Positions 1 to 8,585 of a stretch of DNA of 49,665 nucleotides are shown here, in pieces. The notes beneath the pieces are model-generated. The model did not search any database and was not told where the DNA came from. It saw only the letters and a program-made list of their open reading frames with translations. Location: NCBI GenBank assembly GCA_903888485.1, contig CAISTS010000043.1, positions 1 through 49,665 of the forward strand. The letters are read 5' to 3'. Numbering within the stretch: the first letter of the stretch is position 1; each line of letters opens with the position of its first letter. A program made the position numbers and the translations under genes. The DNA is from an uncultured bacterium (GTDB taxonomy: Bacteria > Pseudomonadota > Alphaproteobacteria > Rhodospirillales > Rhodospirillaceae).

Positions 1-66
1 ACGACAAAGCGCTTGCCGGTGGGACCGGCGGGTGCGTAAAACTGCGGCACGCACTGACGTGCCGGC

Positions 67-140
67 GCGGGTGTAGCTCAATGGTAGAGCAGAAGCCTTC
101 CAAGCTTACGACGAGGGTTCGATTCCCTTCACCCGCTCCA
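67..140 (+). tRNA. tRNA-Gly (anticodon TCC)
   Basis: A complete tRNA cloverleaf can be folded. The 7-bp acceptor stem GCGGGTG pairs with CACCCGC, the D-arm box TAGCTCAATGG is intact, the anticodon loop CTTCCAA gives anticodon TCC (glycine), and the T-arm contains GGTTCGATTCC. The discriminator base is T and the 3' CCA is encoded. In many alphaproteobacteria this tRNA sits directly upstream of tuf, but here tuf starts about 49 kb away on the same strand. tRNA 3' ends are common integration sites, so this may be the left boundary of an island; that is inference. No tRNA-Tyr end is recognisable in the 66 bases upstream. Confidence 0.95.
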
Positions 141-169
141 TTATCCTTTTTAAGTCAATGACTTGAAGA

Positions 170-195
170 CTCCAAAAATACGAACAATTTTGGAG
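170..195. repeat. Inverted repeat just downstream of tRNA-Gly
   Basis: CTCCAAAA at 170-177 is the exact reverse complement of TTTTGGAG at 188-195, with a 10-base loop. A smaller repeat, AAGTCA/TGACTT with one base between, lies at 152-164. It could end tRNA transcription, bind a protein, or mark an island junction; the sequence does not decide. There is no U-tract after the second arm. The rest of 141-282 shows no gene. Confidence 0.5.
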
Positions 196-282
196 CGCAA
201 CATCGTCGTAAGCGCTTAGAGCCTACGCCGCGAGCGGGACCCTGTCAGTGATACGTACGCTACATAAGGGTTCAGAAGCGGG

Positions 283-1047
283 CTAATTGATGGCCTTAAC
301 TACGAGATAAGCCGCAGTGGCAAATATCAGCACCGAGAACGCCCGCTGCATCAAGGCCTTCCGTTGCCCGAAATAGCCCGAAACGGACCGTCCGATGAGA
401 CCGCCCGCTAGGCCGCCGACGATGAAGAATCCCGCAATGTCCCAACGCACGAGATCGGCGATGGCATAGCTCGCGGCCGTGGATGCCGCGAAGGTGGTAA
501 CGGCCACTAGAGATGAGCCGACGGCATGAATGAACGTCATGTTCGCTGCGCTTACCAACCCAGGGACAATCAGGAATCCGCCACCTATCCCGAAGAAACC
601 GGACGCGAGACCCGCGGCCAGCCCGGTGGGGATCAGTCGCTTGGCGATGGGGGGGCTAATGTGGACGCCAGGATCACCGGCATCGGTGGGGCGTCGCAGC
701 ATAGATATCCCAACGCCCACCATAGCGGCGGCAAAGCCAAGGATCAGATGTGCGCCGTTGACCATCTGTCCGAGCTTTGCGCCCCCAAAAGCGCCGATCG
801 CACCGCTGACGGCAAAGGCCGTGGCGCAAGGCCACTTCACGTTCCCCGCGCGGGCGTGAATGGCTAGGTTTCCGAGGGCGCTGACCATCACGGCCACGGC
901 ACTGGTGCCAATGGCGACGTGTGGATCCGTGATCCCAACGACGTAAAGCATGAGGGGCACAGCCATGATCGAGCCGCCGCCGCCAAATACGCCGAGAAAA
1001 AGCCCTATCACGGTGCCGGAACAAACAGACATAAGGGCTGTGAGCAT
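283..1047 (-). CDS. TauE/SafE-family sulfite/sulfonate exporter
   Basis: A 254-residue polytopic membrane protein with the two-repeat TauE/SafE layout. Each half has a glycine-rich turn, GGGGSIMAVP near residue 23 and FGIGGGFLIVP near residue 152, followed by hydrophobic helices. Family members export sulfite or organosulfonates across the inner membrane. It is the last gene of a minus-strand operon, starting 7 bases after the persulfide dioxygenase stop. In the known BigR regulon a TauE protein removes the sulfite formed by persulfide oxidation, and the same role is inferred here. The start could also be Met6 (base 1032). Substrate preference cannot be read from sequence, but the neighbours favour sulfite. 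Confidence 0.88.
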   Translation of the reverse strand: MLTALMSVCSGTVIGLFLGVFGGGGSIMAVPLMLYVVGITDPHVAIGTSAVAVMVSALGNLAIHARAGNVKWPCATAFAVSGAIGAFGGAKLGQMVNGAHLILGFAAAMVGVGISMLRRPTDAGDPGVHISPPIAKRLIPTGLAAGLASGFFGIGGGFLIVPGLVSAANMTFIHAVGSSLVAVTTFAASTAASYAIADLVRWDIAGFFIVGGLAGGLIGRSVSGYFGQRKALMQRAFSVLIFATAAYLVVKAIN

Positions 1048-1053
1048 GACGGC

Positions 1054-1914
1054 CTAATTCACCGTAAGGGGAATCTTGAGATAGGACGCGCCGTTGCTCT
1101 CCGGTCGCGGCAACTGGCCGGCCTGAATATTGATTTGAATCGCCGGCAGAAGCAGACGCGGTACGGCCAAGGTTTTATCTTTTGCCGTGCGCATCGCCAC
1201 AAACGCGTCCTCTGTCACGCCGTCGTGTATATGAACGTTCTCTCGGCGTTGGGCCACAACCGTCGTTTCCCAAACAAAATTCTGGCGGCCTGGCCCTTTG
1301 TAGTCGTGGCACAGAAACAAGCGCGTCTCTGGCGGCAATGCGAGGAGGTGTCTGACCGAGCGATAGAGCGTTCGCGCGTCACCGCCGGGAAAGTCGGCAC
1401 GCGCCGTACCGTAGTCCGGCATGAATAAAGTATCGCCTACGAAGACCGCATCCTCGATGAGGTAAGACACGCAGGCCGGTGTATGGCCGGGCGTATGGAT
1501 CACACGTCCGCTCACGTTTCCAATCGCAAATATGGCACCATCGTCAAGCAGCAGGTCGAATTGGCTGCCATCGGTGGCCATATCTACGAGGTTAAAACGT
1601 GCTGCGAAAATCTTCTGGGTATCCGTGATATGGCGTCCGATCGCAATTTTACCGCCGATCGCGGACTTGATGTATTGCGCCGCAGACAAGTGGTCGGCGT
1701 GGGCATGAGTCTCCAGGATAAGATCTAATTTCAGGTCACGCGCTTTGATGAAGTCGATGACCTTGTCCGCCGACACATGTGTGATGCGGCCGGAATCCGG
1801 GTCGTAGTCCAACACCGGGTCGATCACCGCGCAGACTTTTGTTTGCGGATCGGTGACGACGTAACTAATGGTATGCGTCGCCGAATCAAAAAAGCCCTCT
1901 ATCCCGATGGTCAT
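1054..1914 (-). CDS. ETHE1/Blh-like persulfide dioxygenase (metallo-beta-lactamase fold)
   Basis: A 286-residue MBL-fold protein. The metal motif THAHADHL (His70, His72, Asp74, His75) is followed by HTPGH near residue 139, FVGDTLF and LCHDY. The segment ARADFPGGDARTLY is close to the sequence found in persulfide dioxygenases (ETHE1, Blh), which use a single iron to oxidise glutathione persulfide to sulfite and glutathione. Unlike some Blh proteins there is no extra DUF442 domain; a separate rhodanese is encoded in the same operon at 6233-6598. It lies 75 bases after the RND pump gene and just before the sulfite exporter, so its product would be exported by the next gene. A glyoxalase II-type hydrolase is the main alternative but fits the motifs and context less well. 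Confidence 0.88.
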   Translation of the reverse strand: MTIGIEGFFDSATHTISYVVTDPQTKVCAVIDPVLDYDPDSGRITHVSADKVIDFIKARDLKLDLILETHAHADHLSAAQYIKSAIGGKIAIGRHITDTQKIFAARFNLVDMATDGSQFDLLLDDGAIFAIGNVSGRVIHTPGHTPACVSYLIEDAVFVGDTLFMPDYGTARADFPGGDARTLYRSVRHLLALPPETRLFLCHDYKGPGRQNFVWETTVVAQRRENVHIHDGVTEDAFVAMRTAKDKTLAVPRLLLPAIQINIQAGQLPRPESNGASYLKIPLTVN

Positions 1915-1989
1915 GGCATTCAGAATCCTAAAGTCTGATCAAGAGCCTCATAGCATAAACGATGAGCGCTGTGACTCCATAGAGCGATC

Positions 1990-4900
1990 CTACGTTGTCT
2001 GAGTTGCGGGGCGGCCATCATCACGAAGGACGATGAAGATCGCGGGAATGACGAGAACCGTGAGTAGTGTTGACGACGCAAGACCGAACAGAAGGGAAAT
2101 TGCGAGACCCTGAAAGATTGGGTCGAAAAGAATGACCGCCGCGCCAATCATCGCCGCCAGCGCGGTGAGCAGGATCGGCTTAAAGCGCACTGCACCGGCC
2201 TCGAGCAATACATCCCGCAAAGGGCGGTCTCCGCTCTGCGCATGGCGGATGAAATCCACCAGCAAGATAGAGTTGCGCACGATGATTCCGGCGAGTGCGA
2301 TGAAACCAATCATTGAGGTTGCCGTAAACGGGGCTTGGAAGAGAACATGTCCGATGACAATTCCAACCAGTGTCAGCGGTACGGGAGTAAGAATCACAAG
2401 GGGTAGACGGAAACTCTTAAACTGCGCGACGACGAGAACATAAATGCCCAGAAGCGCCACGCCAAAGGCAGCGCCCATGTCTCGAAAGGTTACCCACGTG
2501 ATTTCCCATTCCCCGTCCCACAACACGGTGGGCGTTGATTCGGCCAGTGGCTGTCCGTGAAGGCGTACTGTAGGCTTCGGAATCTGGCCCCAGTCGGCCT
2601 TGTCGATAAGAGAGTTGACCGCGAGCATTCCATAGATTGGGGCTTCGTATGCGCCGGCCAATTCAGCTGTAACCATCTCGGCGTCGAGACCATCGCGCCG
2701 GAAACGCTTGAAGCTGCCCAGTTCCTCGCTGGCGTTCACCACTTCCTGCAATTCGACCAGATGCGTTCCCTCAGGGCCATTTGTGATTCCGATAGGCATC
2801 GACGCGAGCGAATCGTTCCAAACGCGATTGGACTGGGGAAGCTGGATCGAAACTTCCAACGGTAGGCGCTCGCCGTCACGTTGGATGTAGCCTACCGTCT
2901 GACCATTCAGCGTCGCGCCGATTGAATCCAGAACCTCGCGTTCCGCGATGCCGTACTTTTCCATGCGGGGGCGGTCGGGCGACAGCCGCAAGCGAGGTTG
3001 CTGTCGGCCAAAGCTGTCGTCGATATCAACGATGTAAGGCACGGCCGCAATGAGGGATTTGAGCTTGAGCGCGACCGCGCGGCGGGTTTCGGCATCGGGG
3101 CCGTAGATCTCCGCCAGCAATGTCGCAAGAACGGGAGGGCCGGGTGGCGCTTCGACCACCTTCAAAGACCCGCCCGGTGACAAAGGTACCGACTTAACCC
3201 GCTGTCGCAAATCGAGGGCGATGTCATGGCTGGTCCGGCTTCGCTGTCCTTTTGGCGATAACGTAATTGCGAGATCGCCCATCTCAGGCCTATTGCGCAG
3301 AAAATAGTGCCGCACCAGGCCGTTAAAGTTGAAAGGCGCGGCGGTGCCGGCATAAGCGTCTATGGCTGTGACTTCCGGAATGTCGCGAATGGTGAGTGCA
3401 GCAAGAGTCAGTACGCGTTGCGTGGTCTCCAGTGTCGTGCCCTCAGGCAGATCCGCCACGAGCTGAAGCTCCGACTTATTGTCAAACGGGAGTAGTTTCA
3501 CCGTCACGGTCTTGGTCGCAAAAAGCGCAAGCGAAGCTATGGTCGCGACACCGACGCCAATCAAAAAGCGCTTCGCCCCTTGCCGCGAGGAAATGACGCC
3601 CAGCGCCATGCGACGATATAACTTAGCAAGTCGACCGTTGCTTTCGGCATCCACCGCGTGGCCAGAAGGTTTTGCGATCTTCAGCATCAGCCACGGCGCG
3701 ATAACAACAGCCACAAAAAACGAGAACAGCATTGCTGCTGAGGCATTCACCGGTATGGGCGCCATGTATGGACCCATCAGGCCCGAGACAAACAGCATCG
3801 GTAGAAGAGCCGTAATCACGGTGAGCGTCGCGACGATCGTGGGGTTGCCGACTTCCGCCACTGCCTCGACGACAGCCTGCAGCCGGTTGCGTCCGTCGCG
3901 CATGGCCCAATGGCGCGAAATGTTCTCAATCATGACGATGGTATCGTCCACGAGTATGCCGATCGAGAAGATGAGCGCGAACAAGCTCACCCGGTTGATC
4001 GTGTATCCCATGAGATTGGAAGCGAAGAGGGTCAAAAGTATTGTGGTCGGAATAACAACAGCCGTGACGGAGGCCTCTCGCCAACCGATGGCAAAAGCGA
4101 TCAGGAGAACGATGGTAACGGTCGCGAGCGCGAGGTGAAAAAGCAGTTCGTTTGCTTTTTCATCGGCAGTGGCGCCATAGTTGCGGGTGATCGCGACGTC
4201 GATAGTATTGGGAATCAGGGACCCTTTAAGCGTGTCTATGCGCGCAAGAATCCCCTCCGCGACGACGACGGCATTTGCTCCTTTGCGCTTGCCGACCGCA
4301 AGACTCACGGCCGGGGCTGATGTCCAGTCGGCTCCGGTGCGGACATACCGCCACACGCGCGCTTGGTCATCCCGCGGGGTCTGAGCCACGGTTGCCACGT
4401 CCCTTAGCAACACAGTGCCACCTTCAAGATTGGTGAGGGAAAGCAAACCGACGTCGGTCGCATCGCGCGGGCCGGCGCCGACAATGACCGAGGTCGTAGT
4501 ATTGTCTCCACGCACGGTGCCGGCGGGGAACTCCCGCGTTGCCTGGCGCACTGCATCGATCACGCCCATTAAAGGCACGTGATGGGCTATCAACCGTTCG
4601 GGGTCAGGGGAGATGCGAACCTGGCTCGGACGCCCACCTGATATGAACGAGAGGCCGACATCCTCCACTTTGGCGATCTCTCCCCGCAATTTAACGGCCA
4701 GATCGAACAGCGCCTGATCAGACCATTTGGCGGCGAACGCGGGCTGCGGAGATAGCGTGACGACGACTGCTGCAACGTCATTAATGCCGCGCGTGATAAT
4801 CAGGGGCTCCGGTATGCCCACCGGAATTTTGTCGAAATTGCCGCGGATTTTCTCGTGCACCCGCACCGCTGCGTCCTCGGCCGATGTGCCAACCTTGAAC

Positions 4901-5196
4901 CGAGCGGTCACGATGACCTGATCGTCTTCAATCTGCGTGTAGACGTGGTCAACTGAATCGATACTTTTAACGATGGCTTCGAGCGGCTTGGCAATCAGTT
5001 CAACGGCCGTGTCCGCGCGAATACCCGAGGCAGCAACCATCACGTCCACCATGGGCACGCTGATCTGCGGCTCCTCTTCGCGTGGGATCGCGAGGAGGGC
5101 CAGGAGACCGATGGCTAGACCGGCCATCAGAATCAACGGAGTGAGCGGTGATGATATCGTCGCGCGCGTCAGCGCTCCGGAGAGTCCAAGCTTCAT
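1990..5196 (-). CDS. RND-family efflux pump inner-membrane permease
   Basis: A 1068-residue protein of full RND length, with an N-terminal membrane helix, two large periplasmic loops and two blocks of transmembrane helices. The proton-relay motif GILVDDTIVMIEN near residue 415 keeps the two aspartates equivalent to AcrB Asp407/Asp408. At the position of AcrB Lys940 the sequence reads GIIVRNSILLVDF, so arginine replaces lysine. Its start overlaps the stop of the membrane fusion protein by 4 bases (ATGA), and a TolC-type gene lies divergently at 8586-9851, so a full tripartite pump is encoded. Its place in a sulfide-responsive operon suggests that it exports a sulfur-linked or redox-stress compound. 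The motifs do not look like a metal-type (CzcA) pump. Confidence 0.93.
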   Translation of the reverse strand: MKLGLSGALTRATISSPLTPLILMAGLAIGLLALLAIPREEEPQISVPMVDVMVAASGIRADTAVELIAKPLEAIVKSIDSVDHVYTQIEDDQVIVTARFKVGTSAEDAAVRVHEKIRGNFDKIPVGIPEPLIITRGINDVAAVVVTLSPQPAFAAKWSDQALFDLAVKLRGEIAKVEDVGLSFISGGRPSQVRISPDPERLIAHHVPLMGVIDAVRQATREFPAGTVRGDNTTTSVIVGAGPRDATDVGLLSLTNLEGGTVLLRDVATVAQTPRDDQARVWRYVRTGADWTSAPAVSLAVGKRKGANAVVVAEGILARIDTLKGSLIPNTIDVAITRNYGATADEKANELLFHLALATVTIVLLIAFAIGWREASVTAVVIPTTILLTLFASNLMGYTINRVSLFALIFSIGILVDDTIVMIENISRHWAMRDGRNRLQAVVEAVAEVGNPTIVATLTVITALLPMLFVSGLMGPYMAPIPVNASAAMLFSFFVAVVIAPWLMLKIAKPSGHAVDAESNGRLAKLYRRMALGVISSRQGAKRFLIGVGVATIASLALFATKTVTVKLLPFDNKSELQLVADLPEGTTLETTQRVLTLAALTIRDIPEVTAIDAYAGTAAPFNFNGLVRHYFLRNRPEMGDLAITLSPKGQRSRTSHDIALDLRQRVKSVPLSPGGSLKVVEAPPGPPVLATLLAEIYGPDAETRRAVALKLKSLIAAVPYIVDIDDSFGRQQPRLRLSPDRPRMEKYGIAEREVLDSIGATLNGQTVGYIQRDGERLPLEVSIQLPQSNRVWNDSLASMPIGITNGPEGTHLVELQEVVNASEELGSFKRFRRDGLDAEMVTAELAGAYEAPIYGMLAVNSLIDKADWGQIPKPTVRLHGQPLAESTPTVLWDGEWEITWVTFRDMGAAFGVALLGIYVLVVAQFKSFRLPLVILTPVPLTLVGIVIGHVLFQAPFTATSMIGFIALAGIIVRNSILLVDFIRHAQSGDRPLRDVLLEAGAVRFKPILLTALAAMIGAAVILFDPIFQGLAISLLFGLASSTLLTVLVIPAIFIVLRDDGRPATQTT

Positions 5197-6236
5197 CGTG
5201 AAGCCTCTGGCGCCACAAGAACGTCGCCCGACGACACGCCGGCAATAACTTCGCGTTGATCGGCAGTCGGACCAGGCGCGAGCTGCACGGCGATCGTGGC
5301 AGGTGCCGCGCTTGGTGTCGCCGCGCGGAGATCGACGGTATCCAGACCAAACTGGGTGCGAACGAACCGCGCGGGAATGATAAGTGCGGTTCGCCAGCCG
5401 AGATCCATCGCAACGGCCACTTTTGAGCCTACGCGGGTTTGTTTGATCTCTGGCACGCTGACATCGACGCGCACGTTGCCCGCGACAGATTCCGCGTAAA
5501 TGCGTTCCACTTTGCCCGGCATTGGAGGGGCCGACCCCGCTGTGACGGTCACCGCCAGCCCCACAGTGACGTCCTTAGCTTGTGTCTCCGGAACGTCCAC
5601 ACGAACAATGGGTGGCCCGGCCGTGAGCGTAACAACGGCCTGGCCCGGGGTGATCACGGCTCCGACGGGTATATCAGCTCGCAAAACGAGCCCATCGGCT
5701 GGCGCCAGGACGGCGCCTTGCGCGACCATTTCGAGGCTAGCAGCATGTTGAGCGCGCGCTGCGGTCAACGCGCCCGTAGCAGCATCGGCGCGCGCCTTAT
5801 CCTGCTCAAGGCGGGCCGGCGCATAGATGCCCTGCTCGAACAATTCGCGAGTCCGGCGCAATTCAGCTTCCGCGCGTTCGGCCTCTCCCTTCGCTGCGCT
5901 GGCGCGGGCCCCGGCCGCGGTCGCATCGAGCACAATGCGGCGGTCCTCGATCTGCGCCAATACATCGCCAACTTTAACGGAATCACCCTCTCGGACGCGG
6001 AGCTGCGTGAGGACTCCTGGAATCCGCGCGCGGCCCTGGGCCAGAAACTCGGCGCTAATAACCCCAGAAAACTGCCGTCGATCGGCAATCTGCTTGGGCG
6101 AGATTGCCAATTCTTCTCGCCGCGCTTGAGCCGCTCCCGATGATGCGTCTTTTCCGGAATCTCCGCAGCTTGCAAGCGATAGGACTGCTGACGCCGCGAG
6201 ACTGACAAGTGCAAGCTTGGAAAAGCTGGTGATCAT
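5193..6236 (-). CDS. RND efflux periplasmic adaptor (membrane fusion lipoprotein)
   Basis: A 347-residue HlyD/AcrA-like adaptor. The N-terminus ends in a lipobox, LASC, with the predicted acylated cysteine at position 24, so it should be anchored to a membrane by lipid. The lipoyl half-motif GVLTQLRVREGDSVKVGDVL is followed by an alpha-helical hairpin rich in Ala, Glu and Arg, the second lipoyl half (PADGLVLRADIPVGAVITPG), and a beta-barrel domain. It bridges the RND permease (overlapping downstream by 4 bases) and an outer-membrane channel. Its own start overlaps the rhodanese stop by 4 bases, so translation of the three genes is probably coupled. Confidence 0.93.
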   Translation of the reverse strand: MITSFSKLALVSLAASAVLSLASCGDSGKDASSGAAQARREELAISPKQIADRRQFSGVISAEFLAQGRARIPGVLTQLRVREGDSVKVGDVLAQIEDRRIVLDATAAGARASAAKGEAERAEAELRRTRELFEQGIYAPARLEQDKARADAATGALTAARAQHAASLEMVAQGAVLAPADGLVLRADIPVGAVITPGQAVVTLTAGPPIVRVDVPETQAKDVTVGLAVTVTAGSAPPMPGKVERIYAESVAGNVRVDVSVPEIKQTRVGSKVAVAMDLGWRTALIIPARFVRTQFGLDTVDLRAATPSAAPATIAVQLAPGPTADQREVIAGVSSGDVLVAPEASR

Positions 6237-6598
6237 GGACCCACTCTGCCTTCGCGGACTTGCCCGCTGCCCGCATCGAGGCTCACAACCGGCAGGCCGG
6301 ATGATTTCCAGGCGCCAATGCCCCCGGCGAGGTGGCGAATAATCGGGAGCCCGACCGCCGCGCAGCGCTCAATAGCAATGCCAGAGCGTTTGCCCGTTCC
6401 GCACTGAAATACGACCTGGGCCACCGGCAACGAGCCCAACGCGCGCGGGTCGAAAGTTGAAAGGGGGAAATTCAGCGCACCGTGAATCCGCTCAGCCGCG
6501 AATTCGGCCGGCTTGCGCACATCCACCAGAACAACACTCCGACTTTCCAGAGTCGTCTTTAAGTCGGCCGGCGAAAGGTCGATTTGCTTCACTAACAT
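6233..6598 (-). CDS. Single-domain rhodanese (sulfurtransferase)
   Basis: A 121-residue single rhodanese domain. The signature VDVRKPAEF and the active-site loop QCGTGKRSG, with catalytic Cys66, are both present. Such enzymes move sulfane sulfur between persulfides, thiosulfate and acceptors such as glutathione. No signal peptide is seen, so it should be cytoplasmic. It sits between the ArsR repressor and the efflux adaptor. In sulfide-oxidising operons a rhodanese commonly supplies glutathione persulfide to the dioxygenase, and that role is inferred here. Some bases of the C-terminus overlap the adaptor start (ATGA). Confidence 0.93.
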   Translation of the reverse strand: MLVKQIDLSPADLKTTLESRSVVLVDVRKPAEFAAERIHGALNFPLSTFDPRALGSLPVAQVVFQCGTGKRSGIAIERCAAVGLPIIRHLAGGIGAWKSSGLPVVSLDAGSGQVREGRVGP

Positions 6599-6608
6599 TC
6601 GTGATCTC

Positions 6609-6914
6609 CTACTTGCCCTCGCAAAACTTGCGATAAAGCGTCTCGATCAGGCTTTTCACGCGCTTATCGGCAATCTTGTAGTAGATCGTCTGACCATCGC
6701 GCCGAGTCGCGACGATTCCCGAGCGGCGGAGGATCGAAAGGTGCTGTGAGGCGACCGCATCCCGCACCCCAAGTTCTTCCGCCAAGGCTCCAACGGAGAC
6801 CTCGGTTTCGATCAATTTGCACATGATTAGAAGGCGATGGGGATTCGCAATCGCCTTCAAAATCTCGCTGACCTCTCCGGCCATTGTCATTTTATCTGAG
6901 GTTGTTATCTTCAT
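6609..6914 (-). CDS. ArsR-family repressor, BigR/SqrR-like (persulfide sensor)
   Basis: A 101-residue winged-helix ArsR protein. The chosen start is the Met beginning MKITTSDKMTM; the reading frame stays open up to base 6956, but the extra residues look non-coding. The HTH reads VGALAEELGVRDAVASQHLS, followed by a wing (RRDGQTIYYKI). Two cysteines lie where BigR and SqrR carry their sensing pair: one in LLIMCKL in an early helix and one near the C-terminus in YRKFC. In those proteins oxidation to a polysulfide-linked disulfide releases DNA. The usual metal-site motif (ELCVCDL) is absent. It is the first gene of the operon and divergent from the quinone oxidoreductase, so it probably controls both directions. 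Confidence 0.88.
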   Translation of the reverse strand: MKITTSDKMTMAGEVSEILKAIANPHRLLIMCKLIETEVSVGALAEELGVRDAVASQHLSILRRSGIVATRRDGQTIYYKIADKRVKSLIETLYRKFCEGK

Positions 6915-7058
6915 AATTGCGAATATAAGATGATATAAAGCTTCGATCAATTGCAAACACCATAGACCAACCGTTACTTCCCTTGGTTGATTGGCATCAA
7001 TTCCGTTGGGGCGGAGATCGGTATGATGGGATCACGCGGTGAAAGAGGAGAAGCGAAG
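6915..7058. promoter_or_regulatory. Divergent promoter/operator region of the sulfur island
   Basis: This 144-base gap separates the ArsR gene (leftward) from the SQR-like gene (rightward) and must hold both promoters. Its first 45 bases are much richer in A and T than the surroundings (ATATAAGATGATATAAAG), as expected for a BigR-type operator. A short inverted repeat, TTGAT-4-ATCAA, lies near 6986-6999. A strong ribosome-binding site, AGAGGAG at 7044-7050, fixes the SQR start at 7059. The exact ATTC-N8-GAAT half-sites known for SqrR were not found, so the operator itself is not pinpointed. Confidence 0.55.
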
Positions 7059-8351
7059 ATGCCAGATGTAACGGAGAAAAAGCCCCTCGTGGTCGTCTTG
7101 GGCGCCGGTCTCGGAGGCGCAATCGCCGCTTTTGAAATCAAGGAAGCGCTGAAAAAGTCAGCCGACGTTACGGTGATATCCCAAGGCGATACCTATCATT
7201 TCGTGCCGTCCAATCCGTGGGTAGCTGTGGGATGGCGCAATCGGGAAGCCATTACTGTGTCGCTTCCCCCGGTATTCAAGAAGCGGGATATCAAATTTAC
7301 TGGTATTGGCGCGCGCCGGGTCGAACCCCAGGGGAATCGTGTCGTACTGAGTGACGGTTCAATCATCACCTATGACTACTTAGTGATCGCCACCGGCCCT
7401 GATCTAGCCTTCGACGAGATCGAAGGTCTGGGGCCGAACGGCTTCACGCAATCGGTCTGTCATATCGATCATGCTGAGACGGCGTCGCAGGCTTTCGATG
7501 CTTTGGCAGAGAAGCCAGGACCGGTAGTGATCGGCGCTGTTCAAGGCGCATCTTGCTTTGGTCCTGCCTATGAATTTGCCCTCATTCTTGAAACCGAAAT
7601 GCGCCGGCGGAAGATTCGAGATCGCGTGCCGATGACGTTTGTCACATCCGAGCCCTATATCGGACACCTCGGCCTCGATGGCGTAGGTGATACAAAAGGC
7701 TTGTTGGAAAGCGAGTTTCGCCAACGGCATATCAAATGGATCACAAACGCACGCGTCGCCAAGGTTGAGTCCGGCTTAATGCATGTTGAGGAAGTTGCGG
7801 ACGACGGCTCGATCAAAGCCAGACACGATCTTCCCTTCAACTACAGCATGATGCTACCGGCATTCCGAGGCGTTGCCGCCGTGCGCGATATTGAAGGTCT
7901 GACCAATCCGCGCGGATTCATCCTGATCGATAAGCACCAGCGCAATCCCAAATTCCAGAACATCTTTTCACTCGGTGTGTGCGTTGCGATCCCTCCCACC
8001 GGCAAAACGCCGGTGCCGGTCGGTGTCCCGAAGACCGGTTTCATGATCGAGAGCATGGTGACCGCAGTCGCACAAAATCTGCGGCAGCTATTGGCCGGTC
8101 AGGTTCCGACTCATGAGGCGACCTGGAATGCGATTTGTTTGGCTGACTTTGGCGATGGCGGGGTGGCCTTCATAGCGCAGCCCCAGATTCCTCCCCGCAA
8201 TATCAATTGGGCTTCTAGCGGCAAATGGGTGCATCTCGCGAAAATTGGTTTTGAGAAATACTTCCTCCACAAGGTCAAAAGCGGAAAGAGCGAGCCGTTC
8301 TACGAGAAATTGGCGCTGGATCTAATTGGCGTGCACAAGATCAAGGGTTAG
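7059..8351 (+). CDS. sqr: Sulfide:quinone oxidoreductase-like FAD flavoprotein
   Basis: A 430-residue flavoprotein of the NAD(P)/FAD disulfide-reductase fold. The dinucleotide motif VVLGAGLGG is near the N-terminus and ATGPDLAFDE follows. Three cysteines match the SQR pattern: about Cys134 (SVCHIDHAE), Cys166 (GASCFGPAYE) and Cys308 (GVCVAIPPT). SQRs oxidise sulfide at the membrane, pass electrons to quinone and release persulfide or polysulfide. The start at 7059 is chosen because AGAGGAG lies just upstream; the frame is open from 6987 but that extension has no ribosome-binding site. It is divergent from the persulfide-dioxygenase operon, which would process its product. Flavocytochrome c sulfide dehydrogenase is a less likely alternative since no haem subunit is nearby. 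Confidence 0.85.
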   Translation: MPDVTEKKPLVVVLGAGLGGAIAAFEIKEALKKSADVTVISQGDTYHFVPSNPWVAVGWRNREAITVSLPPVFKKRDIKFTGIGARRVEPQGNRVVLSDGSIITYDYLVIATGPDLAFDEIEGLGPNGFTQSVCHIDHAETASQAFDALAEKPGPVVIGAVQGASCFGPAYEFALILETEMRRRKIRDRVPMTFVTSEPYIGHLGLDGVGDTKGLLESEFRQRHIKWITNARVAKVESGLMHVEEVADDGSIKARHDLPFNYSMMLPAFRGVAAVRDIEGLTNPRGFILIDKHQRNPKFQNIFSLGVCVAIPPTGKTPVPVGVPKTGFMIESMVTAVAQNLRQLLAGQVPTHEATWNAICLADFGDGGVAFIAQPQIPPRNINWASSGKWVHLAKIGFEKYFLHKVKSGKSEPFYEKLALDLIGVHKIKG

Positions 8352-8381
8352 GACCCGCGATCTCAAACAAGGAGAATTTGG

Positions 8382-8585
8382 ATGACACTCGATCGTGCGG
8401 TCCTCGTGTTTGCGGGGCTTGTAGTCTTGGTGGCGGTGACGCTGGCTTGGCTCGTGAATCCTTGGTGGTTGGCGCTGGCGGCTTTTGCCGGCGTGAACAT
8501 GATTCAGGCATCCTTCACCGGTTTTTGTCCTGCGGCGATTGTCTTCAAGAAGCTAGGCGTGCGGCCCGGCACCGCTTTCCAATAA
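8382..8585 (+). CDS. DUF2892 (YgaP-type) small membrane protein
   Basis: A 67-residue protein with two hydrophobic segments separated by NPWW, followed by the SFTGFCPAAIVFKKLG motif typical of DUF2892. In YgaP-like proteins this membrane module is fused to a rhodanese; here it is a separate gene, and the rhodanese is encoded across the divergent promoter. The conserved cysteine in GFCP may take part in sulfur handling, but that is inference. An AAGGAG ribosome-binding site lies upstream, and its stop codon directly abuts the ATG of the TolC-type gene. Confidence 0.85.
   Translation: MTLDRAVLVFAGLVVLVAVTLAWLVNPWWLALAAFAGVNMIQASFTGFCPAAIVFKKLGVRPGTAFQ

Noticed and set aside
1..66. End of a tRNA-Tyr gene upstream of tRNA-Gly
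   Set aside because: The bases do not contain the expected T-arm and acceptor-stem sequence.
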